Source: Bacillota bacterium
GTDB lineage: Bacteria; Bacillota; UBA4882; UBA8346
NCBI GenBank assembly: GCA_023426245.1
Contig: JAFABB010000001.1
Location: forward strand, 85,376-149,375
Direction of reading: 5' to 3'
DNA length: 64,000 bases
Made by a program: the position numbers and the translations under genes. A model generated the notes under the pieces. It saw nothing but the letters and a program-made list of their open reading frames with translations, was not told the DNA's origin and searched no databases. Below are positions 26,816-35,691 of the stretch, piece after piece (positions within the stretch are counted from its first letter, which is position 1; the number at the start of each line of letters is the position of its first letter).

Positions 26816-27503
26816 GGGGATCCTCCAAGCGAAAGGGATTGTAGTTGGCTTGATAATCAAAAGTATCGATTTGTTCACGGCGTTTAACCCACCCGACCAC
26901 TTGATAAGTAAGGGGCGTCGCCAGAATTTCGTATCCCACTTTCCAAATATACTGCGACCCGACCATTCCAACTAATACACCCAAGGGTAATGAACCGGCA
27001 AAAGCAAAGAATATGAACAATAAGGTATCGATTGCCTCCCCGACTATAGTTGAGCCAATGGTTCTAACCCATAACCAGCGGCCCTTGGTCAATAATTTGA
27101 TTTTCGATAATACAAAAGAATTGGCAAACTCCCCCCCGAAATAACCAACCAACGAAGCTCCCGCTATCCGAGGAGTTAACCCCAAAACTGCGGCATAGGC
27201 GTCCTGCTGAGTCCAAAATTTGGGATAAGGCAACATTACCGTGATCATAAATATCAGGGACATCAGTAAATTGGCAGCAAGTCCAATCCAAATGACAAGC
27301 CTGGCCCTTTCATAACCGTACACTTCCGTTAAGACATCGCCAAATATGTAAGTAATTGGAAAAATAATAACGGCTGCGGGTAAAGTCATCCCTAAGATTT
27401 GAGAAAGTTTCCCGGCAATGATATTGGAAATAAGAAGACAGGTTACAAAAAGGCAGGTTATGCATAGAAAAATCGGGGAAAACTCATATCGAAAACGGCT
27501 CAA
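26802..27503 (-). CDS. Queuosine precursor transporter, YhhQ/DUF165 family (first copy)
   Basis: A 233-residue six-helix membrane protein with the family core FPITYIFGDVLTEVYGYERARLVIW, GEFANSFVLSKIKLLTKGRWLWVRTIGSTIVGEAIDT and tail DYQANYNPF. The start is a TTG at 27503; its GGAGG is the last part of a preQ1 riboswitch, so translation initiation is expected to be shut off by preQ1. First gene of a three-gene operon with queF and a second transporter. Confidence 0.92.
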   Translation of the reverse strand: MSRFRYEFSPIFLCITCLFVTCLLISNIIAGKLSQILGMTLPAAVIIFPITYIFGDVLTEVYGYERARLVIWIGLAANLLMSLIFMITVMLPYPKFWTQQDAYAAVLGLTPRIAGASLVGYFGGEFANSFVLSKIKLLTKGRWLWVRTIGSTIVGEAIDTLLFIFFAFAGSLPLGVLVGMVGSQYIWKVGYEILATPLTYQVVGWVKRREQIDTFDYQANYNPFRLEDPHGTI

Positions 27504-27511
27504 TTTAAATT

Positions 27512-27549
27512 CCTCCAGTTTTGTTGAGGCGGGTTGCTGCGACCGCCAA
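27512..27549 (-). promoter_or_regulatory. PreQ1 riboswitch, class I
   Basis: On the minus strand GGCGG-TCGCAGCAA-CCCGCC is followed by TCAACAAAACTGGAGG. This matches the class I preQ1 aptamer: a short stem with a GUCGCAGxAAC loop, then the A-rich strand ACAAAAC that forms the H-type pseudoknot. It is very close to the well-studied Thermoanaerobacter tengcongensis aptamer from memory. The terminal GGAGG is the ribosome binding site of the transporter gene at 27503, implying translational repression by preQ1. Confidence 0.9.
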
Positions 27550-27697
27550 AATCCCTATAGTATTCTTGACAATTTAGGATAATCGTCAACCTGAAAACCA
27601 GATTCCCCCCCTCAAAATTCGTTCCCAGTTCAGCAACAATTACCTAATCATCATAGCCCTAAAGTCAAAAACCGTCAACAATCAATTATATATCGTC

Positions 27698-29596
27698 CTA
27701 CACTCTGACTCTTCTGGCGACTATCGGCAAATTCAACTCTCTCACAGCCCGGCAAATTCCGTTAACATCAAGTCCGCATTGTTGAAGTAAAAGTTCTCTG
27801 GGGCCTTGAGGAATAAATTGATCCGGAATACCAAGCAATTTAACAGACACATCCTTAATCCGGCGCGCCGTGAGCAATTCCAGAACTGCCGAACCGTATC
27901 CGCCTGCGGTAATGTTCTCTTCCACAATAATAATATTGGGGTGAGTAGTCGTTAAATGAAGAACAAGCTCTTCATCGAGGGGTTTAATGAAACGGGCATT
28001 GGCGACTGTACAGTCAATTCCGGATCTCTTTAGCCGGAATGCGGCAGATAAAGCATTTTGAAGCATAGCGCCCACTGCGATAATGGCCACCCCCTGACCC
28101 GAAATGACGATTTCTCCCTTACCTACCGGAAGTAGATGATAGCTTTGATCCTCGGATTTACTCAAACATTCGCATTTGGGGTAACGGATCGCTACCGGGC
28201 CATCCTGTTGCAGCGCCGTGTATAGCATATCGCGCAGCTCCCCTTCCTCACTTGGAGCCATAACGATGAGGCCAGGGATTTGCCGTAAAAATGACAGGTC
28301 AAAAACTCCATGGTGGGTCGGGCCATCGGCTCCCACTAGTCCGGCTCTGTCCAGAACGAACAAAACCGGTAGTTTTTGAAAACAAACATCGTGAATAATT
28401 TGATCATAAGCCCGTTGCAGAAAAGTCGAATATATGGCTACGATCGGGCGCAGACCTTTTTTGGCCAGGCCGGCTGCCATAGTAACCGCATGTTGTTCGG
28501 CAATACCGACATCAAAGAAACGGTCCGGAAAGCGGTTTGCAAACCCCATCAATCCGGTCCCATCGGTCATAGCCGCTGTAAGAGCCACAATTCTGCGATC
28601 TTTCGAACCCAAATCACAAATAACCGTCCCAAAGATATCGGTAAAACTCCGATTATCCGACGTATCCAATTTCAAACCGGTCTTCAAGTCAAAGGGTCCG
28701 GTACCATGAAATTTTTCGGGGTTTTGTTCGGCAAACCGGTAACCTTTTCCCTTGGTGGTCAAAACATGAATTAGAACAGGTCCTCCCCGCTCACAGGCAT
28801 TTTTTAATGTCATTTTGAGTTCACCGATATCGTGGCCGTTAATGGGGCCAAGATAGGAAATACCCAGTTCTTCAAAAAACATGCCGGGAATAACCAGGAA
28901 TTTCAGACTGTCTTCGATTTTCTCCAAATAACGGATAGTGGCTTGTCCTACATGAGGAATCTTTTGAATCCATTCCTGGATATCGGATTTAAGCCGGCGT
29001 AATCGGGGATTCATTCTTAAACGGTTCAAATACCGGGAAAGAGCTCCTACATTTCTGGAGATGGACATTTCATTATCATTCAAAATGATAATCAAATCGG
29101 TTTGAAGATGCCCCAAATGATTAAGGGCTTCAAAAGCCATGCCGCCGGTGAGAGAACCATCACCAATGACCGCAACGACCTTGTTTTTCATCCCCAAGAA
29201 ATCACGGGCCTTTGCAAGTCCAAGAGCTGCTGAGATCGAAGTGGAACTATGGCCTGCGGCGAAAGCATCATGTTCACTTTCATCCGGTCTTGGGAATCCG
29301 CTGATTCCATTATACTGACGCAGCGTCCCAAATTCCCCGAGCCGGCCGGTTAATATTTTATGAATATAAGATTGGTGTCCGACATCCCACACGATTTGAT
29401 CCCGAGGGCTATCAAAAACGGCGTGCAGAGCTAAGGTAAGCTCCACTACCCCTAAGTTAGGAGCTAAATGGCCGCCGGTTTTCGCTACGGTTTCCAGTAC
29501 AAAACGGCGCAATTCACCTGCGAGCTCTACCAATTGAACATCGGAAAGTTTTTTTAAATCATCCGGTCCATGAATTTTATGTAGGAGATCGATCAT
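27698..29596 (-). CDS. dxs: 1-deoxy-D-xylulose-5-phosphate synthase
   Basis: A 632-residue thiamine-diphosphate enzyme making DXP from pyruvate and glyceraldehyde-3-phosphate, the first step of the MEP isoprenoid pathway. Landmarks: GGHLAPNLGVVELTLALH, the TPP motif VIGDGSLTGGMAFEALN, and FDVGIAEQHAVTMAAGLA and DRAGLVGADGPTHHG in the pyrimidine-binding and C-terminal domains. It starts a few bases after the oapA stop with GGATAAG immediately before the ATG. It lies downstream of OLE RNA and ispA, an order also known from other OLE-bearing Bacillota. Confidence 0.96.
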   Translation of the reverse strand: MIDLLHKIHGPDDLKKLSDVQLVELAGELRRFVLETVAKTGGHLAPNLGVVELTLALHAVFDSPRDQIVWDVGHQSYIHKILTGRLGEFGTLRQYNGISGFPRPDESEHDAFAAGHSSTSISAALGLAKARDFLGMKNKVVAVIGDGSLTGGMAFEALNHLGHLQTDLIIILNDNEMSISRNVGALSRYLNRLRMNPRLRRLKSDIQEWIQKIPHVGQATIRYLEKIEDSLKFLVIPGMFFEELGISYLGPINGHDIGELKMTLKNACERGGPVLIHVLTTKGKGYRFAEQNPEKFHGTGPFDLKTGLKLDTSDNRSFTDIFGTVICDLGSKDRRIVALTAAMTDGTGLMGFANRFPDRFFDVGIAEQHAVTMAAGLAKKGLRPIVAIYSTFLQRAYDQIIHDVCFQKLPVLFVLDRAGLVGADGPTHHGVFDLSFLRQIPGLIVMAPSEEGELRDMLYTALQQDGPVAIRYPKCECLSKSEDQSYHLLPVGKGEIVISGQGVAIIAVGAMLQNALSAAFRLKRSGIDCTVANARFIKPLDEELVLHLTTTHPNIIIVEENITAGGYGSAVLELLTARRIKDVSVKLLGIPDQFIPQGPRELLLQQCGLDVNGICRAVRELNLPIVARRVRV

Positions 29597-29602
29597 CTTA
29601 TC

Positions 29603-30178
29603 CTATCTGGCCTTTCGTGTATAAGATTTGCCCCTACGGCGATTATCCTTCTTAGGATCAACCTTAAAGAATTTAAAATATGCGAATAATTTCCCAACGG
29701 TAAAAACAATTTGATGGGCATTCTCCATCGCATAAGATTTTCCAAAAGCTTTTCCACCCACATTGAACGCCGCCACCAAAGCAATTGATAACGCATCTAT
29801 TATATCCCGTGGTAGAAAGGAATTACGGCGGGTAAATTCCACGGCAATGCCGACTATGATTGCACCACTAATTGTGCCGCAAATATCTCCAACCACATCA
29901 TTACAAAAATTGGCGACTTTATCAGCATTACGGATCATAGCTACTGCTTGCCTGGAGCCGCTGATCTTATCTGCGCCCATTGCATGGAAAGGAGTCTCGT
30001 CTGCAGCAGTTACCGCAGTACCAATAATGTCAAAAATAATTCCCGTAATCACCACTATGAATAAAATCAGCACTGAAATCAACGGAGCTAAAGAAAATTG
30101 TAACAGAAAAGAAATTATAAAAGAAATTATTAATGTAAAAAAGCCTACTCGGATTGCTCGTTTCAAACTAGTAATCAA
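29603..30178 (-). CDS. oapA: OLE RNA-associated membrane protein OapA
   Basis: A 191-residue integral membrane protein with two N-terminal helices (about 10-55, including LILFIVVITGIIFDIIGTAVTAAD), further hydrophobic stretches around 92-135, and a very basic C-terminus (KKDNRRRGKSYTRKAR) suited to RNA contact. The D-x-I-x-G-x-A...AADETPFHAMGADKISGS block matches the conserved Asp-bearing region of OapA. OapA binds OLE RNA and anchors it to the membrane in Alkalihalobacillus halodurans; here the gene lies 54 bases downstream of the OLE RNA and just before dxs, the expected place. The start is a TTG at 30178 with AAAAGGTG upstream. Naming rests on synteny and motif. Confidence 0.85.
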   Translation of the reverse strand: MITSLKRAIRVGFFTLIISFIISFLLQFSLAPLISVLILFIVVITGIIFDIIGTAVTAADETPFHAMGADKISGSRQAVAMIRNADKVANFCNDVVGDICGTISGAIIVGIAVEFTRRNSFLPRDIIDALSIALVAAFNVGGKAFGKSYAMENAHQIVFTVGKLFAYFKFFKVDPKKDNRRRGKSYTRKAR

Positions 30179-30194
30179 ATCATCACCTTTTCAT

Positions 30195-30215
30195 TAAAAA
30201 AGCCCATTTAGGGCT
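30195..30215 (-). terminator. Terminator at the 3' end of OLE RNA
   Basis: Minus-strand AGCCC-TAAAT-GGGCT hairpin followed by six T residues, 18 bases after the OLE closing stem and 17 bases before oapA. It probably defines the OLE RNA 3' end with partial read-through into oapA and dxs. Confidence 0.75.
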
Positions 30216-30232
30216 ATGATGCCAATATGGTG

Positions 30233-30862
30233 GAGGGGATGGTATCTACCGAGTAAAAATTGTGGCTTAGGTCCAGTATGTTTTCCCAAGGATCTCCGTA
30301 GCGTCGCCGCCGCGGTGGTTTCCCTTTAAGATCCTTCCGTTTTGTCGCCAAATACGGGACTGGATTACCACTGAGTCCACACTGCAATCCCCGGTAGAAC
30401 TCTAAAGTTTAGAATAGCCTAGGAGTTTTCCTCCACAGGGCGAGCCACCATCTAGCCTCTTTTGCGGAATTGGGTTTCAAATGGCAAAGAGTTACATGAC
30501 CCTGCAGAGGCTTTGTAACTTGATACCCATATCCTCCCAACCCGCTCAAGGCAGGCTACGCTGCACCGATACTAAGTACTAAAACCCGTACCATATGCAG
30601 GTTTACCCCCAAGCCGTAGTTCTCGCTCAAAGCGTTCCATTTTCACGAAACGATCCGGGTTCCCCACGCACTTGGGCCTCCACGGTAGAGGGGTCAACGC
30701 CTACATGCCATTGTAGATCGCCCCATCTCCTTAACCCCCAGCACCAACCCCTGACTGGGCGTCGGCGGCCGGCACCAGGGACTTCATCGATGTGCCCGCA
30801 ACGGATTTTTAGGCCCGTCTTCAAAGATGGTTACCCTGACTAGGATACTACACCATCCCCTC
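30233..30862 (-). ncRNA. ole: OLE RNA (ornate, large, extremophilic)
   Basis: A ~630-nt non-coding region. Its ends pair perfectly on the minus strand: GAGGGGATGGT at 30852-30862 with ACCATCCCCTC at 30233-30243, continued by a second helix (AGTATCC and GGTAGATAC). The interior is rich in GC hairpins and has no supported reading frame. Length matches the ~610-nt OLE class, and the neighbourhood (xseA, xseB, ispA, OLE, oapA, dxs) is the known OLE context. A consensus TATAAT lies ~10 bases upstream of the 5' end and a terminator follows the 3' end. OLE RNA and OapA assemble at the membrane and help cells withstand cold, alcohols, Mg2+ and carbon-source stress in A. halodurans; its exact activity is unknown. 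Identification is from context, size and architecture. Confidence 0.88.
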
Positions 30863-30871
30863 GCTGTTTCC

Positions 30872-30877
30872 ATTATA
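30872..30877 (-). promoter_or_regulatory. -10 box of the OLE RNA promoter
   Basis: A perfect TATAAT on the minus strand places the transcription start at about 30863-30866, exactly at the base of the OLE closing stem. The -35 region (AT-rich with TTTTTTTTAGG) is weak, so OLE may also be fed by transcription from ispA. Confidence 0.6.
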
Positions 30878-30994
30878 CCATATTTTATTTTGTCCCTAAA
30901 AAAAAGCTGTTACCATAATTGTTGCCCATTGGTAAAATTCTGGCAAAAAAACCCGTTTGACATCAGGACTTAATTCCTTAACCCATCAACCTTA

Positions 30995-31447
30995 TTAAAC
31001 ACAAATGATGGCAATCACGACCCCCAAAGTTGCGCCGGCAATGACTTCGATCGGTGTATGTCCAAGCAATTCTTTTAGATGTTCCGGATGAAATTCACCC
31101 TCCTGAAACATTTCATCAATAATTTTATTGAGGGTGGCTGCCTGCCGGCTGGCCGCCAGTCTGACTCCTGATGCATCATACATTACAATACAGGCGAGAA
31201 TTATGGCAGTTGCAGTATAAGCGCTGTTCCATCCGGTCTCAATCCCTACGGCTGTGGCTAAGGAGGCTACCAATGCTGAATGAGTGCTGGGCATTCCCCC
31301 AGACCCTACAAAGCGTTTAAAATTAACTTTTTTCTCTTTGATAAAATTAAAAATCACTTTCAGTGTAGAAGCCACAAACCACGCAAAAAGAGCTACCCAT
31401 AGACAATGGTTGTAGGCAATTTCTTTGAAGAAATCTCGAAACTCCAA
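30995..31447 (-). CDS. Divergent PAP2 family membrane protein (DUF212)
   Basis: A 150-residue membrane protein with three or four helices. The signature GGMPSTHSALVASLATAVGIETG contains the phosphatase-like SxxxH element, followed by VMYDASGVRLAASRQAATLNKI and LLGHTPIEVIAGATLGV. This is the DUF212/divergent PAP2 family, related to membrane lipid phosphatases. Its position directly after ispA suggests a role with prenyl phosphates, which is inference. TTG start at 31447 with AGGAGG upstream. Confidence 0.88.
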   Translation of the reverse strand: MEFRDFFKEIAYNHCLWVALFAWFVASTLKVIFNFIKEKKVNFKRFVGSGGMPSTHSALVASLATAVGIETGWNSAYTATAIILACIVMYDASGVRLAASRQAATLNKIIDEMFQEGEFHPEHLKELLGHTPIEVIAGATLGVVIAIICV

Positions 31448-31459
31448 TTTGCGTTCCTC

Positions 31460-32554
31460 CTAAAATTCGCGGTTCACCACATACCCGGCCCAGGCTAATA
31501 ACAGTTCTTTGTACATTGACGGTGGGAGGGGGGCTAGCTCCTCCATAGCCTCCGCCACGATAGACTCTGCCAATTGATTGGTATACTCAACTCCTTGATT
31601 TTCGATCAATATTTGGCGAACTTCAGCCACTTCTGAAACTGACGCATCCGGGTTCCCCAGGGTTGCCTCAAGAATACGCCGTTGGTTTGTAGAGGCATTT
31701 TGATAAGCATGTAAAACAATGGTTGTCCGCTTGCCTTCCCGGATATCGGAACCCACTGCTTTTCCCAGCAATTGCTCATTGCCCGTAATCCCCAAAATAT
31801 CATCCTGAAGTTGAAAAGCCGTGCCACAACGACGAGCGAACCTGCCTAATCGGTCGATCAGATGATTTTCGGCCTTTATTTCCCCTAAGCCGATGGAAGC
31901 ACCGGCTACTGCAGCGAATTCATATAATACACCAGTTTTAAGTTCCAACATTTCTAAAACATCGGCTTCCTTGATAGCACCAATAGGTTTGGTAGAAAAT
32001 AAGACATCCAAGGCCTCCCCCGCCACCAGCCCATTTGTTAGATCATCCTCCATACGTCTCACCAAATCCAGAATTACCGGAGGAGTTACGCCTAATTCAG
32101 CAGAATCTAATAATAACCGAACCGCCCACGCATGCTGCAGATCCCCTGCCAAAATGGCGATATTCCGTCCCATATGGGCTGCCTCGATTTCATTACATCC
32201 CCACTTTAAAGCTTCCAAGCGCATCTCCTCATGAACAGTGGGCAGCCCCCTCCTCTTGGAGTCATTATCAATAATGTCGTCGTGAACCAAAGTCCAGGTA
32301 TGGTAAACCTCTATAGCAGCCGCCGCTAACAAAGCCTGTTCCTCTTGTCCGCCCACCGCTCCGCAACAAAACAACAAAATCCCCGGCCTAAGCCGTTTAG
32401 CGGGCCGTTGCAAATAAGAGTAAACCGCCTGGTAAAGAGGTTCCGGGCGAAAGCTCTTTTGATAGCATTCCCGATGAAAGACCCCGGCAACTAACGGCTC
32501 TCTCACCTTAAGCTCCCTGATGAACACATCTTTTGTCGCCGTGACAACTACCAA
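31460..32554 (-). CDS. ispA: Polyprenyl (farnesyl/geranylgeranyl-type) diphosphate synthase
   Basis: Chain-elongating prenyltransferase condensing allylic diphosphate with isopentenyl diphosphate. The first aspartate-rich motif is HDDIIDNDSKRRG (DDxxD, residues ~92-97) and the second QLQDDILGI; K and R anion-binding residues (AKRLRPG) are present. At 364 residues it is longer than the usual ~300, the extra part lying at both ends. Trp five residues before the first motif, a position that limits product length, argues for a short product, but I would not assign chain length. TTG start with GGAGG upstream; it follows xseB by 2 bases, and OLE RNA with dxs lie downstream. Confidence 0.88.
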   Translation of the reverse strand: MVVVTATKDVFIRELKVREPLVAGVFHRECYQKSFRPEPLYQAVYSYLQRPAKRLRPGILLFCCGAVGGQEEQALLAAAAIEVYHTWTLVHDDIIDNDSKRRGLPTVHEEMRLEALKWGCNEIEAAHMGRNIAILAGDLQHAWAVRLLLDSAELGVTPPVILDLVRRMEDDLTNGLVAGEALDVLFSTKPIGAIKEADVLEMLELKTGVLYEFAAVAGASIGLGEIKAENHLIDRLGRFARRCGTAFQLQDDILGITGNEQLLGKAVGSDIREGKRTTIVLHAYQNASTNQRRILEATLGNPDASVSEVAEVRQILIENQGVEYTNQLAESIVAEAMEELAPLPPSMYKELLLAWAGYVVNREF

Positions 32555-32556
32555 GG

Positions 32557-32817
32557 TTATTCCTCCTCCGGTTTTAATTTAAAATCGCCAATCTGCGGCC
32601 CTTGTTCGTTAAACCCTAGTAAAATCTGCAGACGACCCTCTGCGGCATCGAGTTTCTCCGAACAATATTTGGCAAGTCCGATCCCCTCTTCAAATAAGGT
32701 CAAACTTGTTTCCAAGGGCAGATTACCTTCCTCCAACTGCCCGACAATTTCCTCCAACCGGGCCACTGCCTCTTCATAATTACGTTCACTGGGTTTCCCT
32801 TCGTTCGTCTTGCTCAT
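32557..32817 (-). CDS. xseB: Exodeoxyribonuclease VII small subunit
   Basis: An 86-residue helical protein with the family core YEEAVARLEEIVGQLEEGNLPLETSLTLFEEGIGLAKYC. XseB binds several copies to each XseA to form exonuclease VII, which cuts single-stranded DNA into short oligonucleotides. GGGGAG precedes the ATG; the start overlaps the end of xseA by 32 bases, so the subunits are coupled. Confidence 0.95.
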   Translation of the reverse strand: MSKTNEGKPSERNYEEAVARLEEIVGQLEEGNLPLETSLTLFEEGIGLAKYCSEKLDAAEGRLQILLGFNEQGPQIGDFKLKPEEE

Positions 32818-34027
32818 TTCGGCTCCCCTTATATTTATCTTTCACTTCACAGCATAGGACCCCTGCCGCTAATGTAATCTTGACCTTCTCCCCGATTTCT
32901 ATCAAGTCGCAATCTTTGACAAAACCACCATCAGCCTTTTGAGTGATGGAGTAGCCACGCGATAAAGTAGCCAACGGACTCAAAGCATCCAATTTACCAA
33001 GAGCTTTACAATATAATTCCCTTTTTATATATAAATCCTGTCTTAACTGCCGAATGGCTCTTTCCCGCAGGAAGTCAAGATCTTGTCGGCGCGTATGGAT
33101 TCCCTGAAGAGGAACCGAAAAGATCCGGCTCGTTTTCAACCTTTGTAAGTCTCTGCGGTATCGCTGCAACTTTTGACTGATTGCATTGGCAAGCCGTTTC
33201 TTCAAAACATTTAAATTTCGATTTAAGGCTCCCTCATCCGGCACCGCCAATTCCGCCGCCGCTGATGGAGTAGGCGCTCTCAAATCTGCCACAAAATCGG
33301 CAATCGTAAAATCTGTTTCGTGGCCTACCGCAGAAATAATGGGTTTTGAGAAATCAGCAATCGTCCGGGCCAAGGCCTCATCGTTAAAAGCCCATAATTC
33401 TTCCAGCGAACCCCCGCCTCTACCGATAATCACCAAATCAATATTTTTAAACCGTTCCGCCTGATTCAGGGCTTTGATTAAACTCTGTGGCGCCTCTTCC
33501 CCCTGGACCTGTGCGGGAATAATCAAAATGTCCAGGTTTGGCCGCCTGCGGTGTAATATTTTGATCATATCCTGAATCGCTGCCCCGGTTGGCGATGTGA
33601 TTAATCCTACTTGCTGGGGCAAAGAAGGCAAGGGTTTTTTCCGCTTCGGATCAAACAACCCTTCCTGTTCCAACTTGGCCTTGAGTTTCTCGAAAGCCTG
33701 ATAAAGACTTCCAAGTCCAGCCGGTTCCATCAATTCAACATAGAACTGATATTGACCGCTTTTCTCATAAATTCCAAGCCGTCCCTGTACGGATACCGCT
33801 TGTCCATCGGATGGTTTAAACTTCAGAGTCCAGGCCTGGGACTTGAACATCACACATTTCAAACAAGCCCCTTCGTCTTTCAGCGTAAAATAAAGATGCC
33901 CCGAAGAATGCTTCGTGAAGTTCGAAATCTCCCCTTGTACCCAAACCCCTTCCAGGGTAACATTATCTTCTATTAATCGCTTTAACGCGTATGTCAGCTG
34001 GGAAACGGTAATATATTTGGAAGCCAA
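32786..34027 (-). CDS. xseA: Exodeoxyribonuclease VII large subunit
   Basis: A 413-residue catalytic subunit. It has an N-terminal OB fold (VWVQGEISNFTKHSSGHLYFTLKDE, residues ~24-50), then the nuclease domain with LITSPTGAAIQDM, DLVIIGRGGGSLEELWAFNDE and ISAVGHETDFTIADFVADLRAPTPSAAAEL, and a long helical C-terminal region. Slightly shorter than the ~440 usual but complete. The start is a TTG at 34027 with AAGGGG upstream. First gene of the xseA-xseB-ispA cluster. Confidence 0.95.
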   Translation of the reverse strand: MASKYITVSQLTYALKRLIEDNVTLEGVWVQGEISNFTKHSSGHLYFTLKDEGACLKCVMFKSQAWTLKFKPSDGQAVSVQGRLGIYEKSGQYQFYVELMEPAGLGSLYQAFEKLKAKLEQEGLFDPKRKKPLPSLPQQVGLITSPTGAAIQDMIKILHRRRPNLDILIIPAQVQGEEAPQSLIKALNQAERFKNIDLVIIGRGGGSLEELWAFNDEALARTIADFSKPIISAVGHETDFTIADFVADLRAPTPSAAAELAVPDEGALNRNLNVLKKRLANAISQKLQRYRRDLQRLKTSRIFSVPLQGIHTRRQDLDFLRERAIRQLRQDLYIKRELYCKALGKLDALSPLATLSRGYSITQKADGGFVKDCDLIEIGEKVKITLAAGVLCCEVKDKYKGSRNEQDERRETQ

Positions 34028-34316
34028 AATGGATGCCCCTTCCTTAGACTATAGGTTATTCCATAAGCAGAAATAAAATCCTGCCGGGAGACATTAAATT
34101 ACGGATGAAGAACCCAGAGGGTTAGGCTAATTTTAAAAATTCCAAAAAATGAAGGAATTCTGCAAAGGCGGAAGAATATTAAGTTTATAATTACTGAGAG
34201 GTATCCATCCTTAAAAAATCCTCCCGAATATGGAAATCGATCCTCAAAAATAGTCGTGGCTCAGATATTTATCGAATTATCTTTATAGTGTGAGCGATTT
34301 AACAGGAGGTAACGCA

Positions 34317-34907
34317 ATGCCCAACCAGTACCTTATACAAATCTTAAAACTTGGCCCAACGATTTGGAATCAATGGCGTGAAGAAAACGAGGATATCAAA
34401 CCCAATCTTTCCTGTGCATTATTAATCGGTTTGAATCTTTCCAAAGTTAACTTTGTCAACGTCAATCTTCACGGAGCCAATCTTGAAAAAGCCGATTTAA
34501 GCGGGGCTTACCTTTCCGGGGCCAACTTTTCGGGTGCCCGTTTAATCGGTGCCAACTTATCCGGTGTAAACCCCAACCATACACCTTTCTCAAAAATCAG
34601 TTTTAAAAATGCCGATCTCCGAAACGTCGAATTTTATAAAGCCAATTTATCCGGAGCTGATTTCGAGCATGCAAACTTCCAAAAAGCCCACTTTCTCGAT
34701 ACCGATCTAAGTGGTGCCAATTTGTCTCATGCCAATTTAAGGAATATCACTTCCTATGATGTAAATTTTAGCAATGCCGATTTGAGCTATGCCGACTTTT
34801 CCGGTTCAATCCTTCATCGCGCTAATTTATTCACAGCTCTCATTGGCTCAACTGTTTTTAATACATCGGATTTATCCGAAGCAAAATTACCTGTTCCATT
34901 GAATTGA
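34317..34907 (+). CDS. Pentapeptide-repeat protein
   Basis: A 196-residue protein; the ATG at 34317 has AGGAGG 7 bases upstream. After a ~35-residue N-terminal region it consists of consecutive A(D/N)LxX pentapeptides (ANLEKADLSGAYLSGANFSG and so on), which fold as a right-handed quadrilateral beta helix. No signal peptide or membrane segment. Functions of such proteins range from DNA-gyrase protection to unknown; nothing nearby points to one. A run of TPFSKISF interrupts the repeats at about residue 90. The 289-base region upstream (34028-34316) shows no gene. Confidence 0.9.
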   Translation: MPNQYLIQILKLGPTIWNQWREENEDIKPNLSCALLIGLNLSKVNFVNVNLHGANLEKADLSGAYLSGANFSGARLIGANLSGVNPNHTPFSKISFKNADLRNVEFYKANLSGADFEHANFQKAHFLDTDLSGANLSHANLRNITSYDVNFSNADLSYADFSGSILHRANLFTALIGSTVFNTSDLSEAKLPVPLN

Positions 34908-34947
34908 AATCGGCTTAATCTCGACACCAATTAAAGGAGTCCCCTTC

Positions 34948-35277
34948 ATGGAACTTAAAAACATCCCCTTTGAAGTATTTGATTTAGAGAACATCTCTCC
35001 CGAAGAGCATGCCGGGGTTACCGGCAAAGCCTTATGGAAAACCGTCCAAAGAGGCAACGTTAGGATGAGAATCGTGGAATATACCCCCGGATATTTGGCC
35101 GATCACTGGTGCGAAAAGGGTCATGCGCTATTTGTACTGGATGGATCATTCATATCCGAACTGAAAAACGGAAAAAAGCAAACCCTCACCAAAGGGATGT
35201 GCTACTTGGTGGCGGATAATACCGACGCCCACCGCTCTTATACTGAAAATGGCGTTAAATTATTAATTGTAGATTGA
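34948..35277 (+). CDS. DHCW-motif cupin protein
   Basis: A 109-residue single-domain cupin. Core: RIVEYTPGYLADHWCEKGHALFVLDGSFISEL, with the family D-H-W-C-x-K-G-H, then LTKGMCYLVADNTDAHRSYTENGVKLLIVD for the second cupin motif. The motif His and Glu/Asp residues probably bind a metal. AAAGGAG precedes the ATG by 8 bases, 40 bases after the pentapeptide gene, so they may be co-transcribed. Role unknown. Confidence 0.85.
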   Translation: MELKNIPFEVFDLENISPEEHAGVTGKALWKTVQRGNVRMRIVEYTPGYLADHWCEKGHALFVLDGSFISELKNGKKQTLTKGMCYLVADNTDAHRSYTENGVKLLIVD

Positions 35278-35394
35278 ATGTAATGTTTCAATCTATTACC
35301 CGCCCACTTCATATTGAGATAGTGATGTCTCCAAAGATACCGCAATGTTTTATTGTAAAAAACAACAATCAATAAACACCATCTTTAAAATGAA

Positions 35395-35463
35395 ATAAGG
35401 TGTTGTCGCAGAAAAGCTAAGAAGCTGATGAATAGCTTTCCTTGCAACAAAACCTTATTTTTT
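35395..35463 (+). terminator. Large stem terminator
   Basis: Nested pairings ATAAGGT/ACCTTAT (35395-35401 with 35452-35458), TGTTG/CAACA and AAAGCTA/TAGCTTT, followed by TTTTTT. It lies 118 bases after the cupin stop. The rest of the 35278-35691 gap shows no gene. Confidence 0.6.
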
Positions 35464-35691
35464 ATATTTGGAATATCACACTCATTCTTTTATATATAAT
35501 TCAATTGACTCCAAAGAATATCAACTAAAACCTTTCCTATGCATATTGTTTTACCCCCAAGCATAAGTTAGCTAAGTGCAGTTTTAAACCGCCTGATAAT
35601 ATAAACTAAGGTGCCACCCATATAGGTATTCCTCTTTACTGCCTCAAAAAATCCTGATACTATCACTCGATTTCAAAGGGGATGGAACATT

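Noticed and set aside
30595..30843. Reading frames inside the OLE RNA region (both strands)
   Set aside because: They overlap a structured RNA with defined ends, promoter and terminator, and have proline/arginine-rich random composition.
2669..35435. CUGAUGA motifs (2671 and 35424) suggestive of hammerhead ribozymes
   Set aside because: Neither site has the following GAAA plus the required third strand in a workable distance; the second one is simply the loop of a terminator hairpin.
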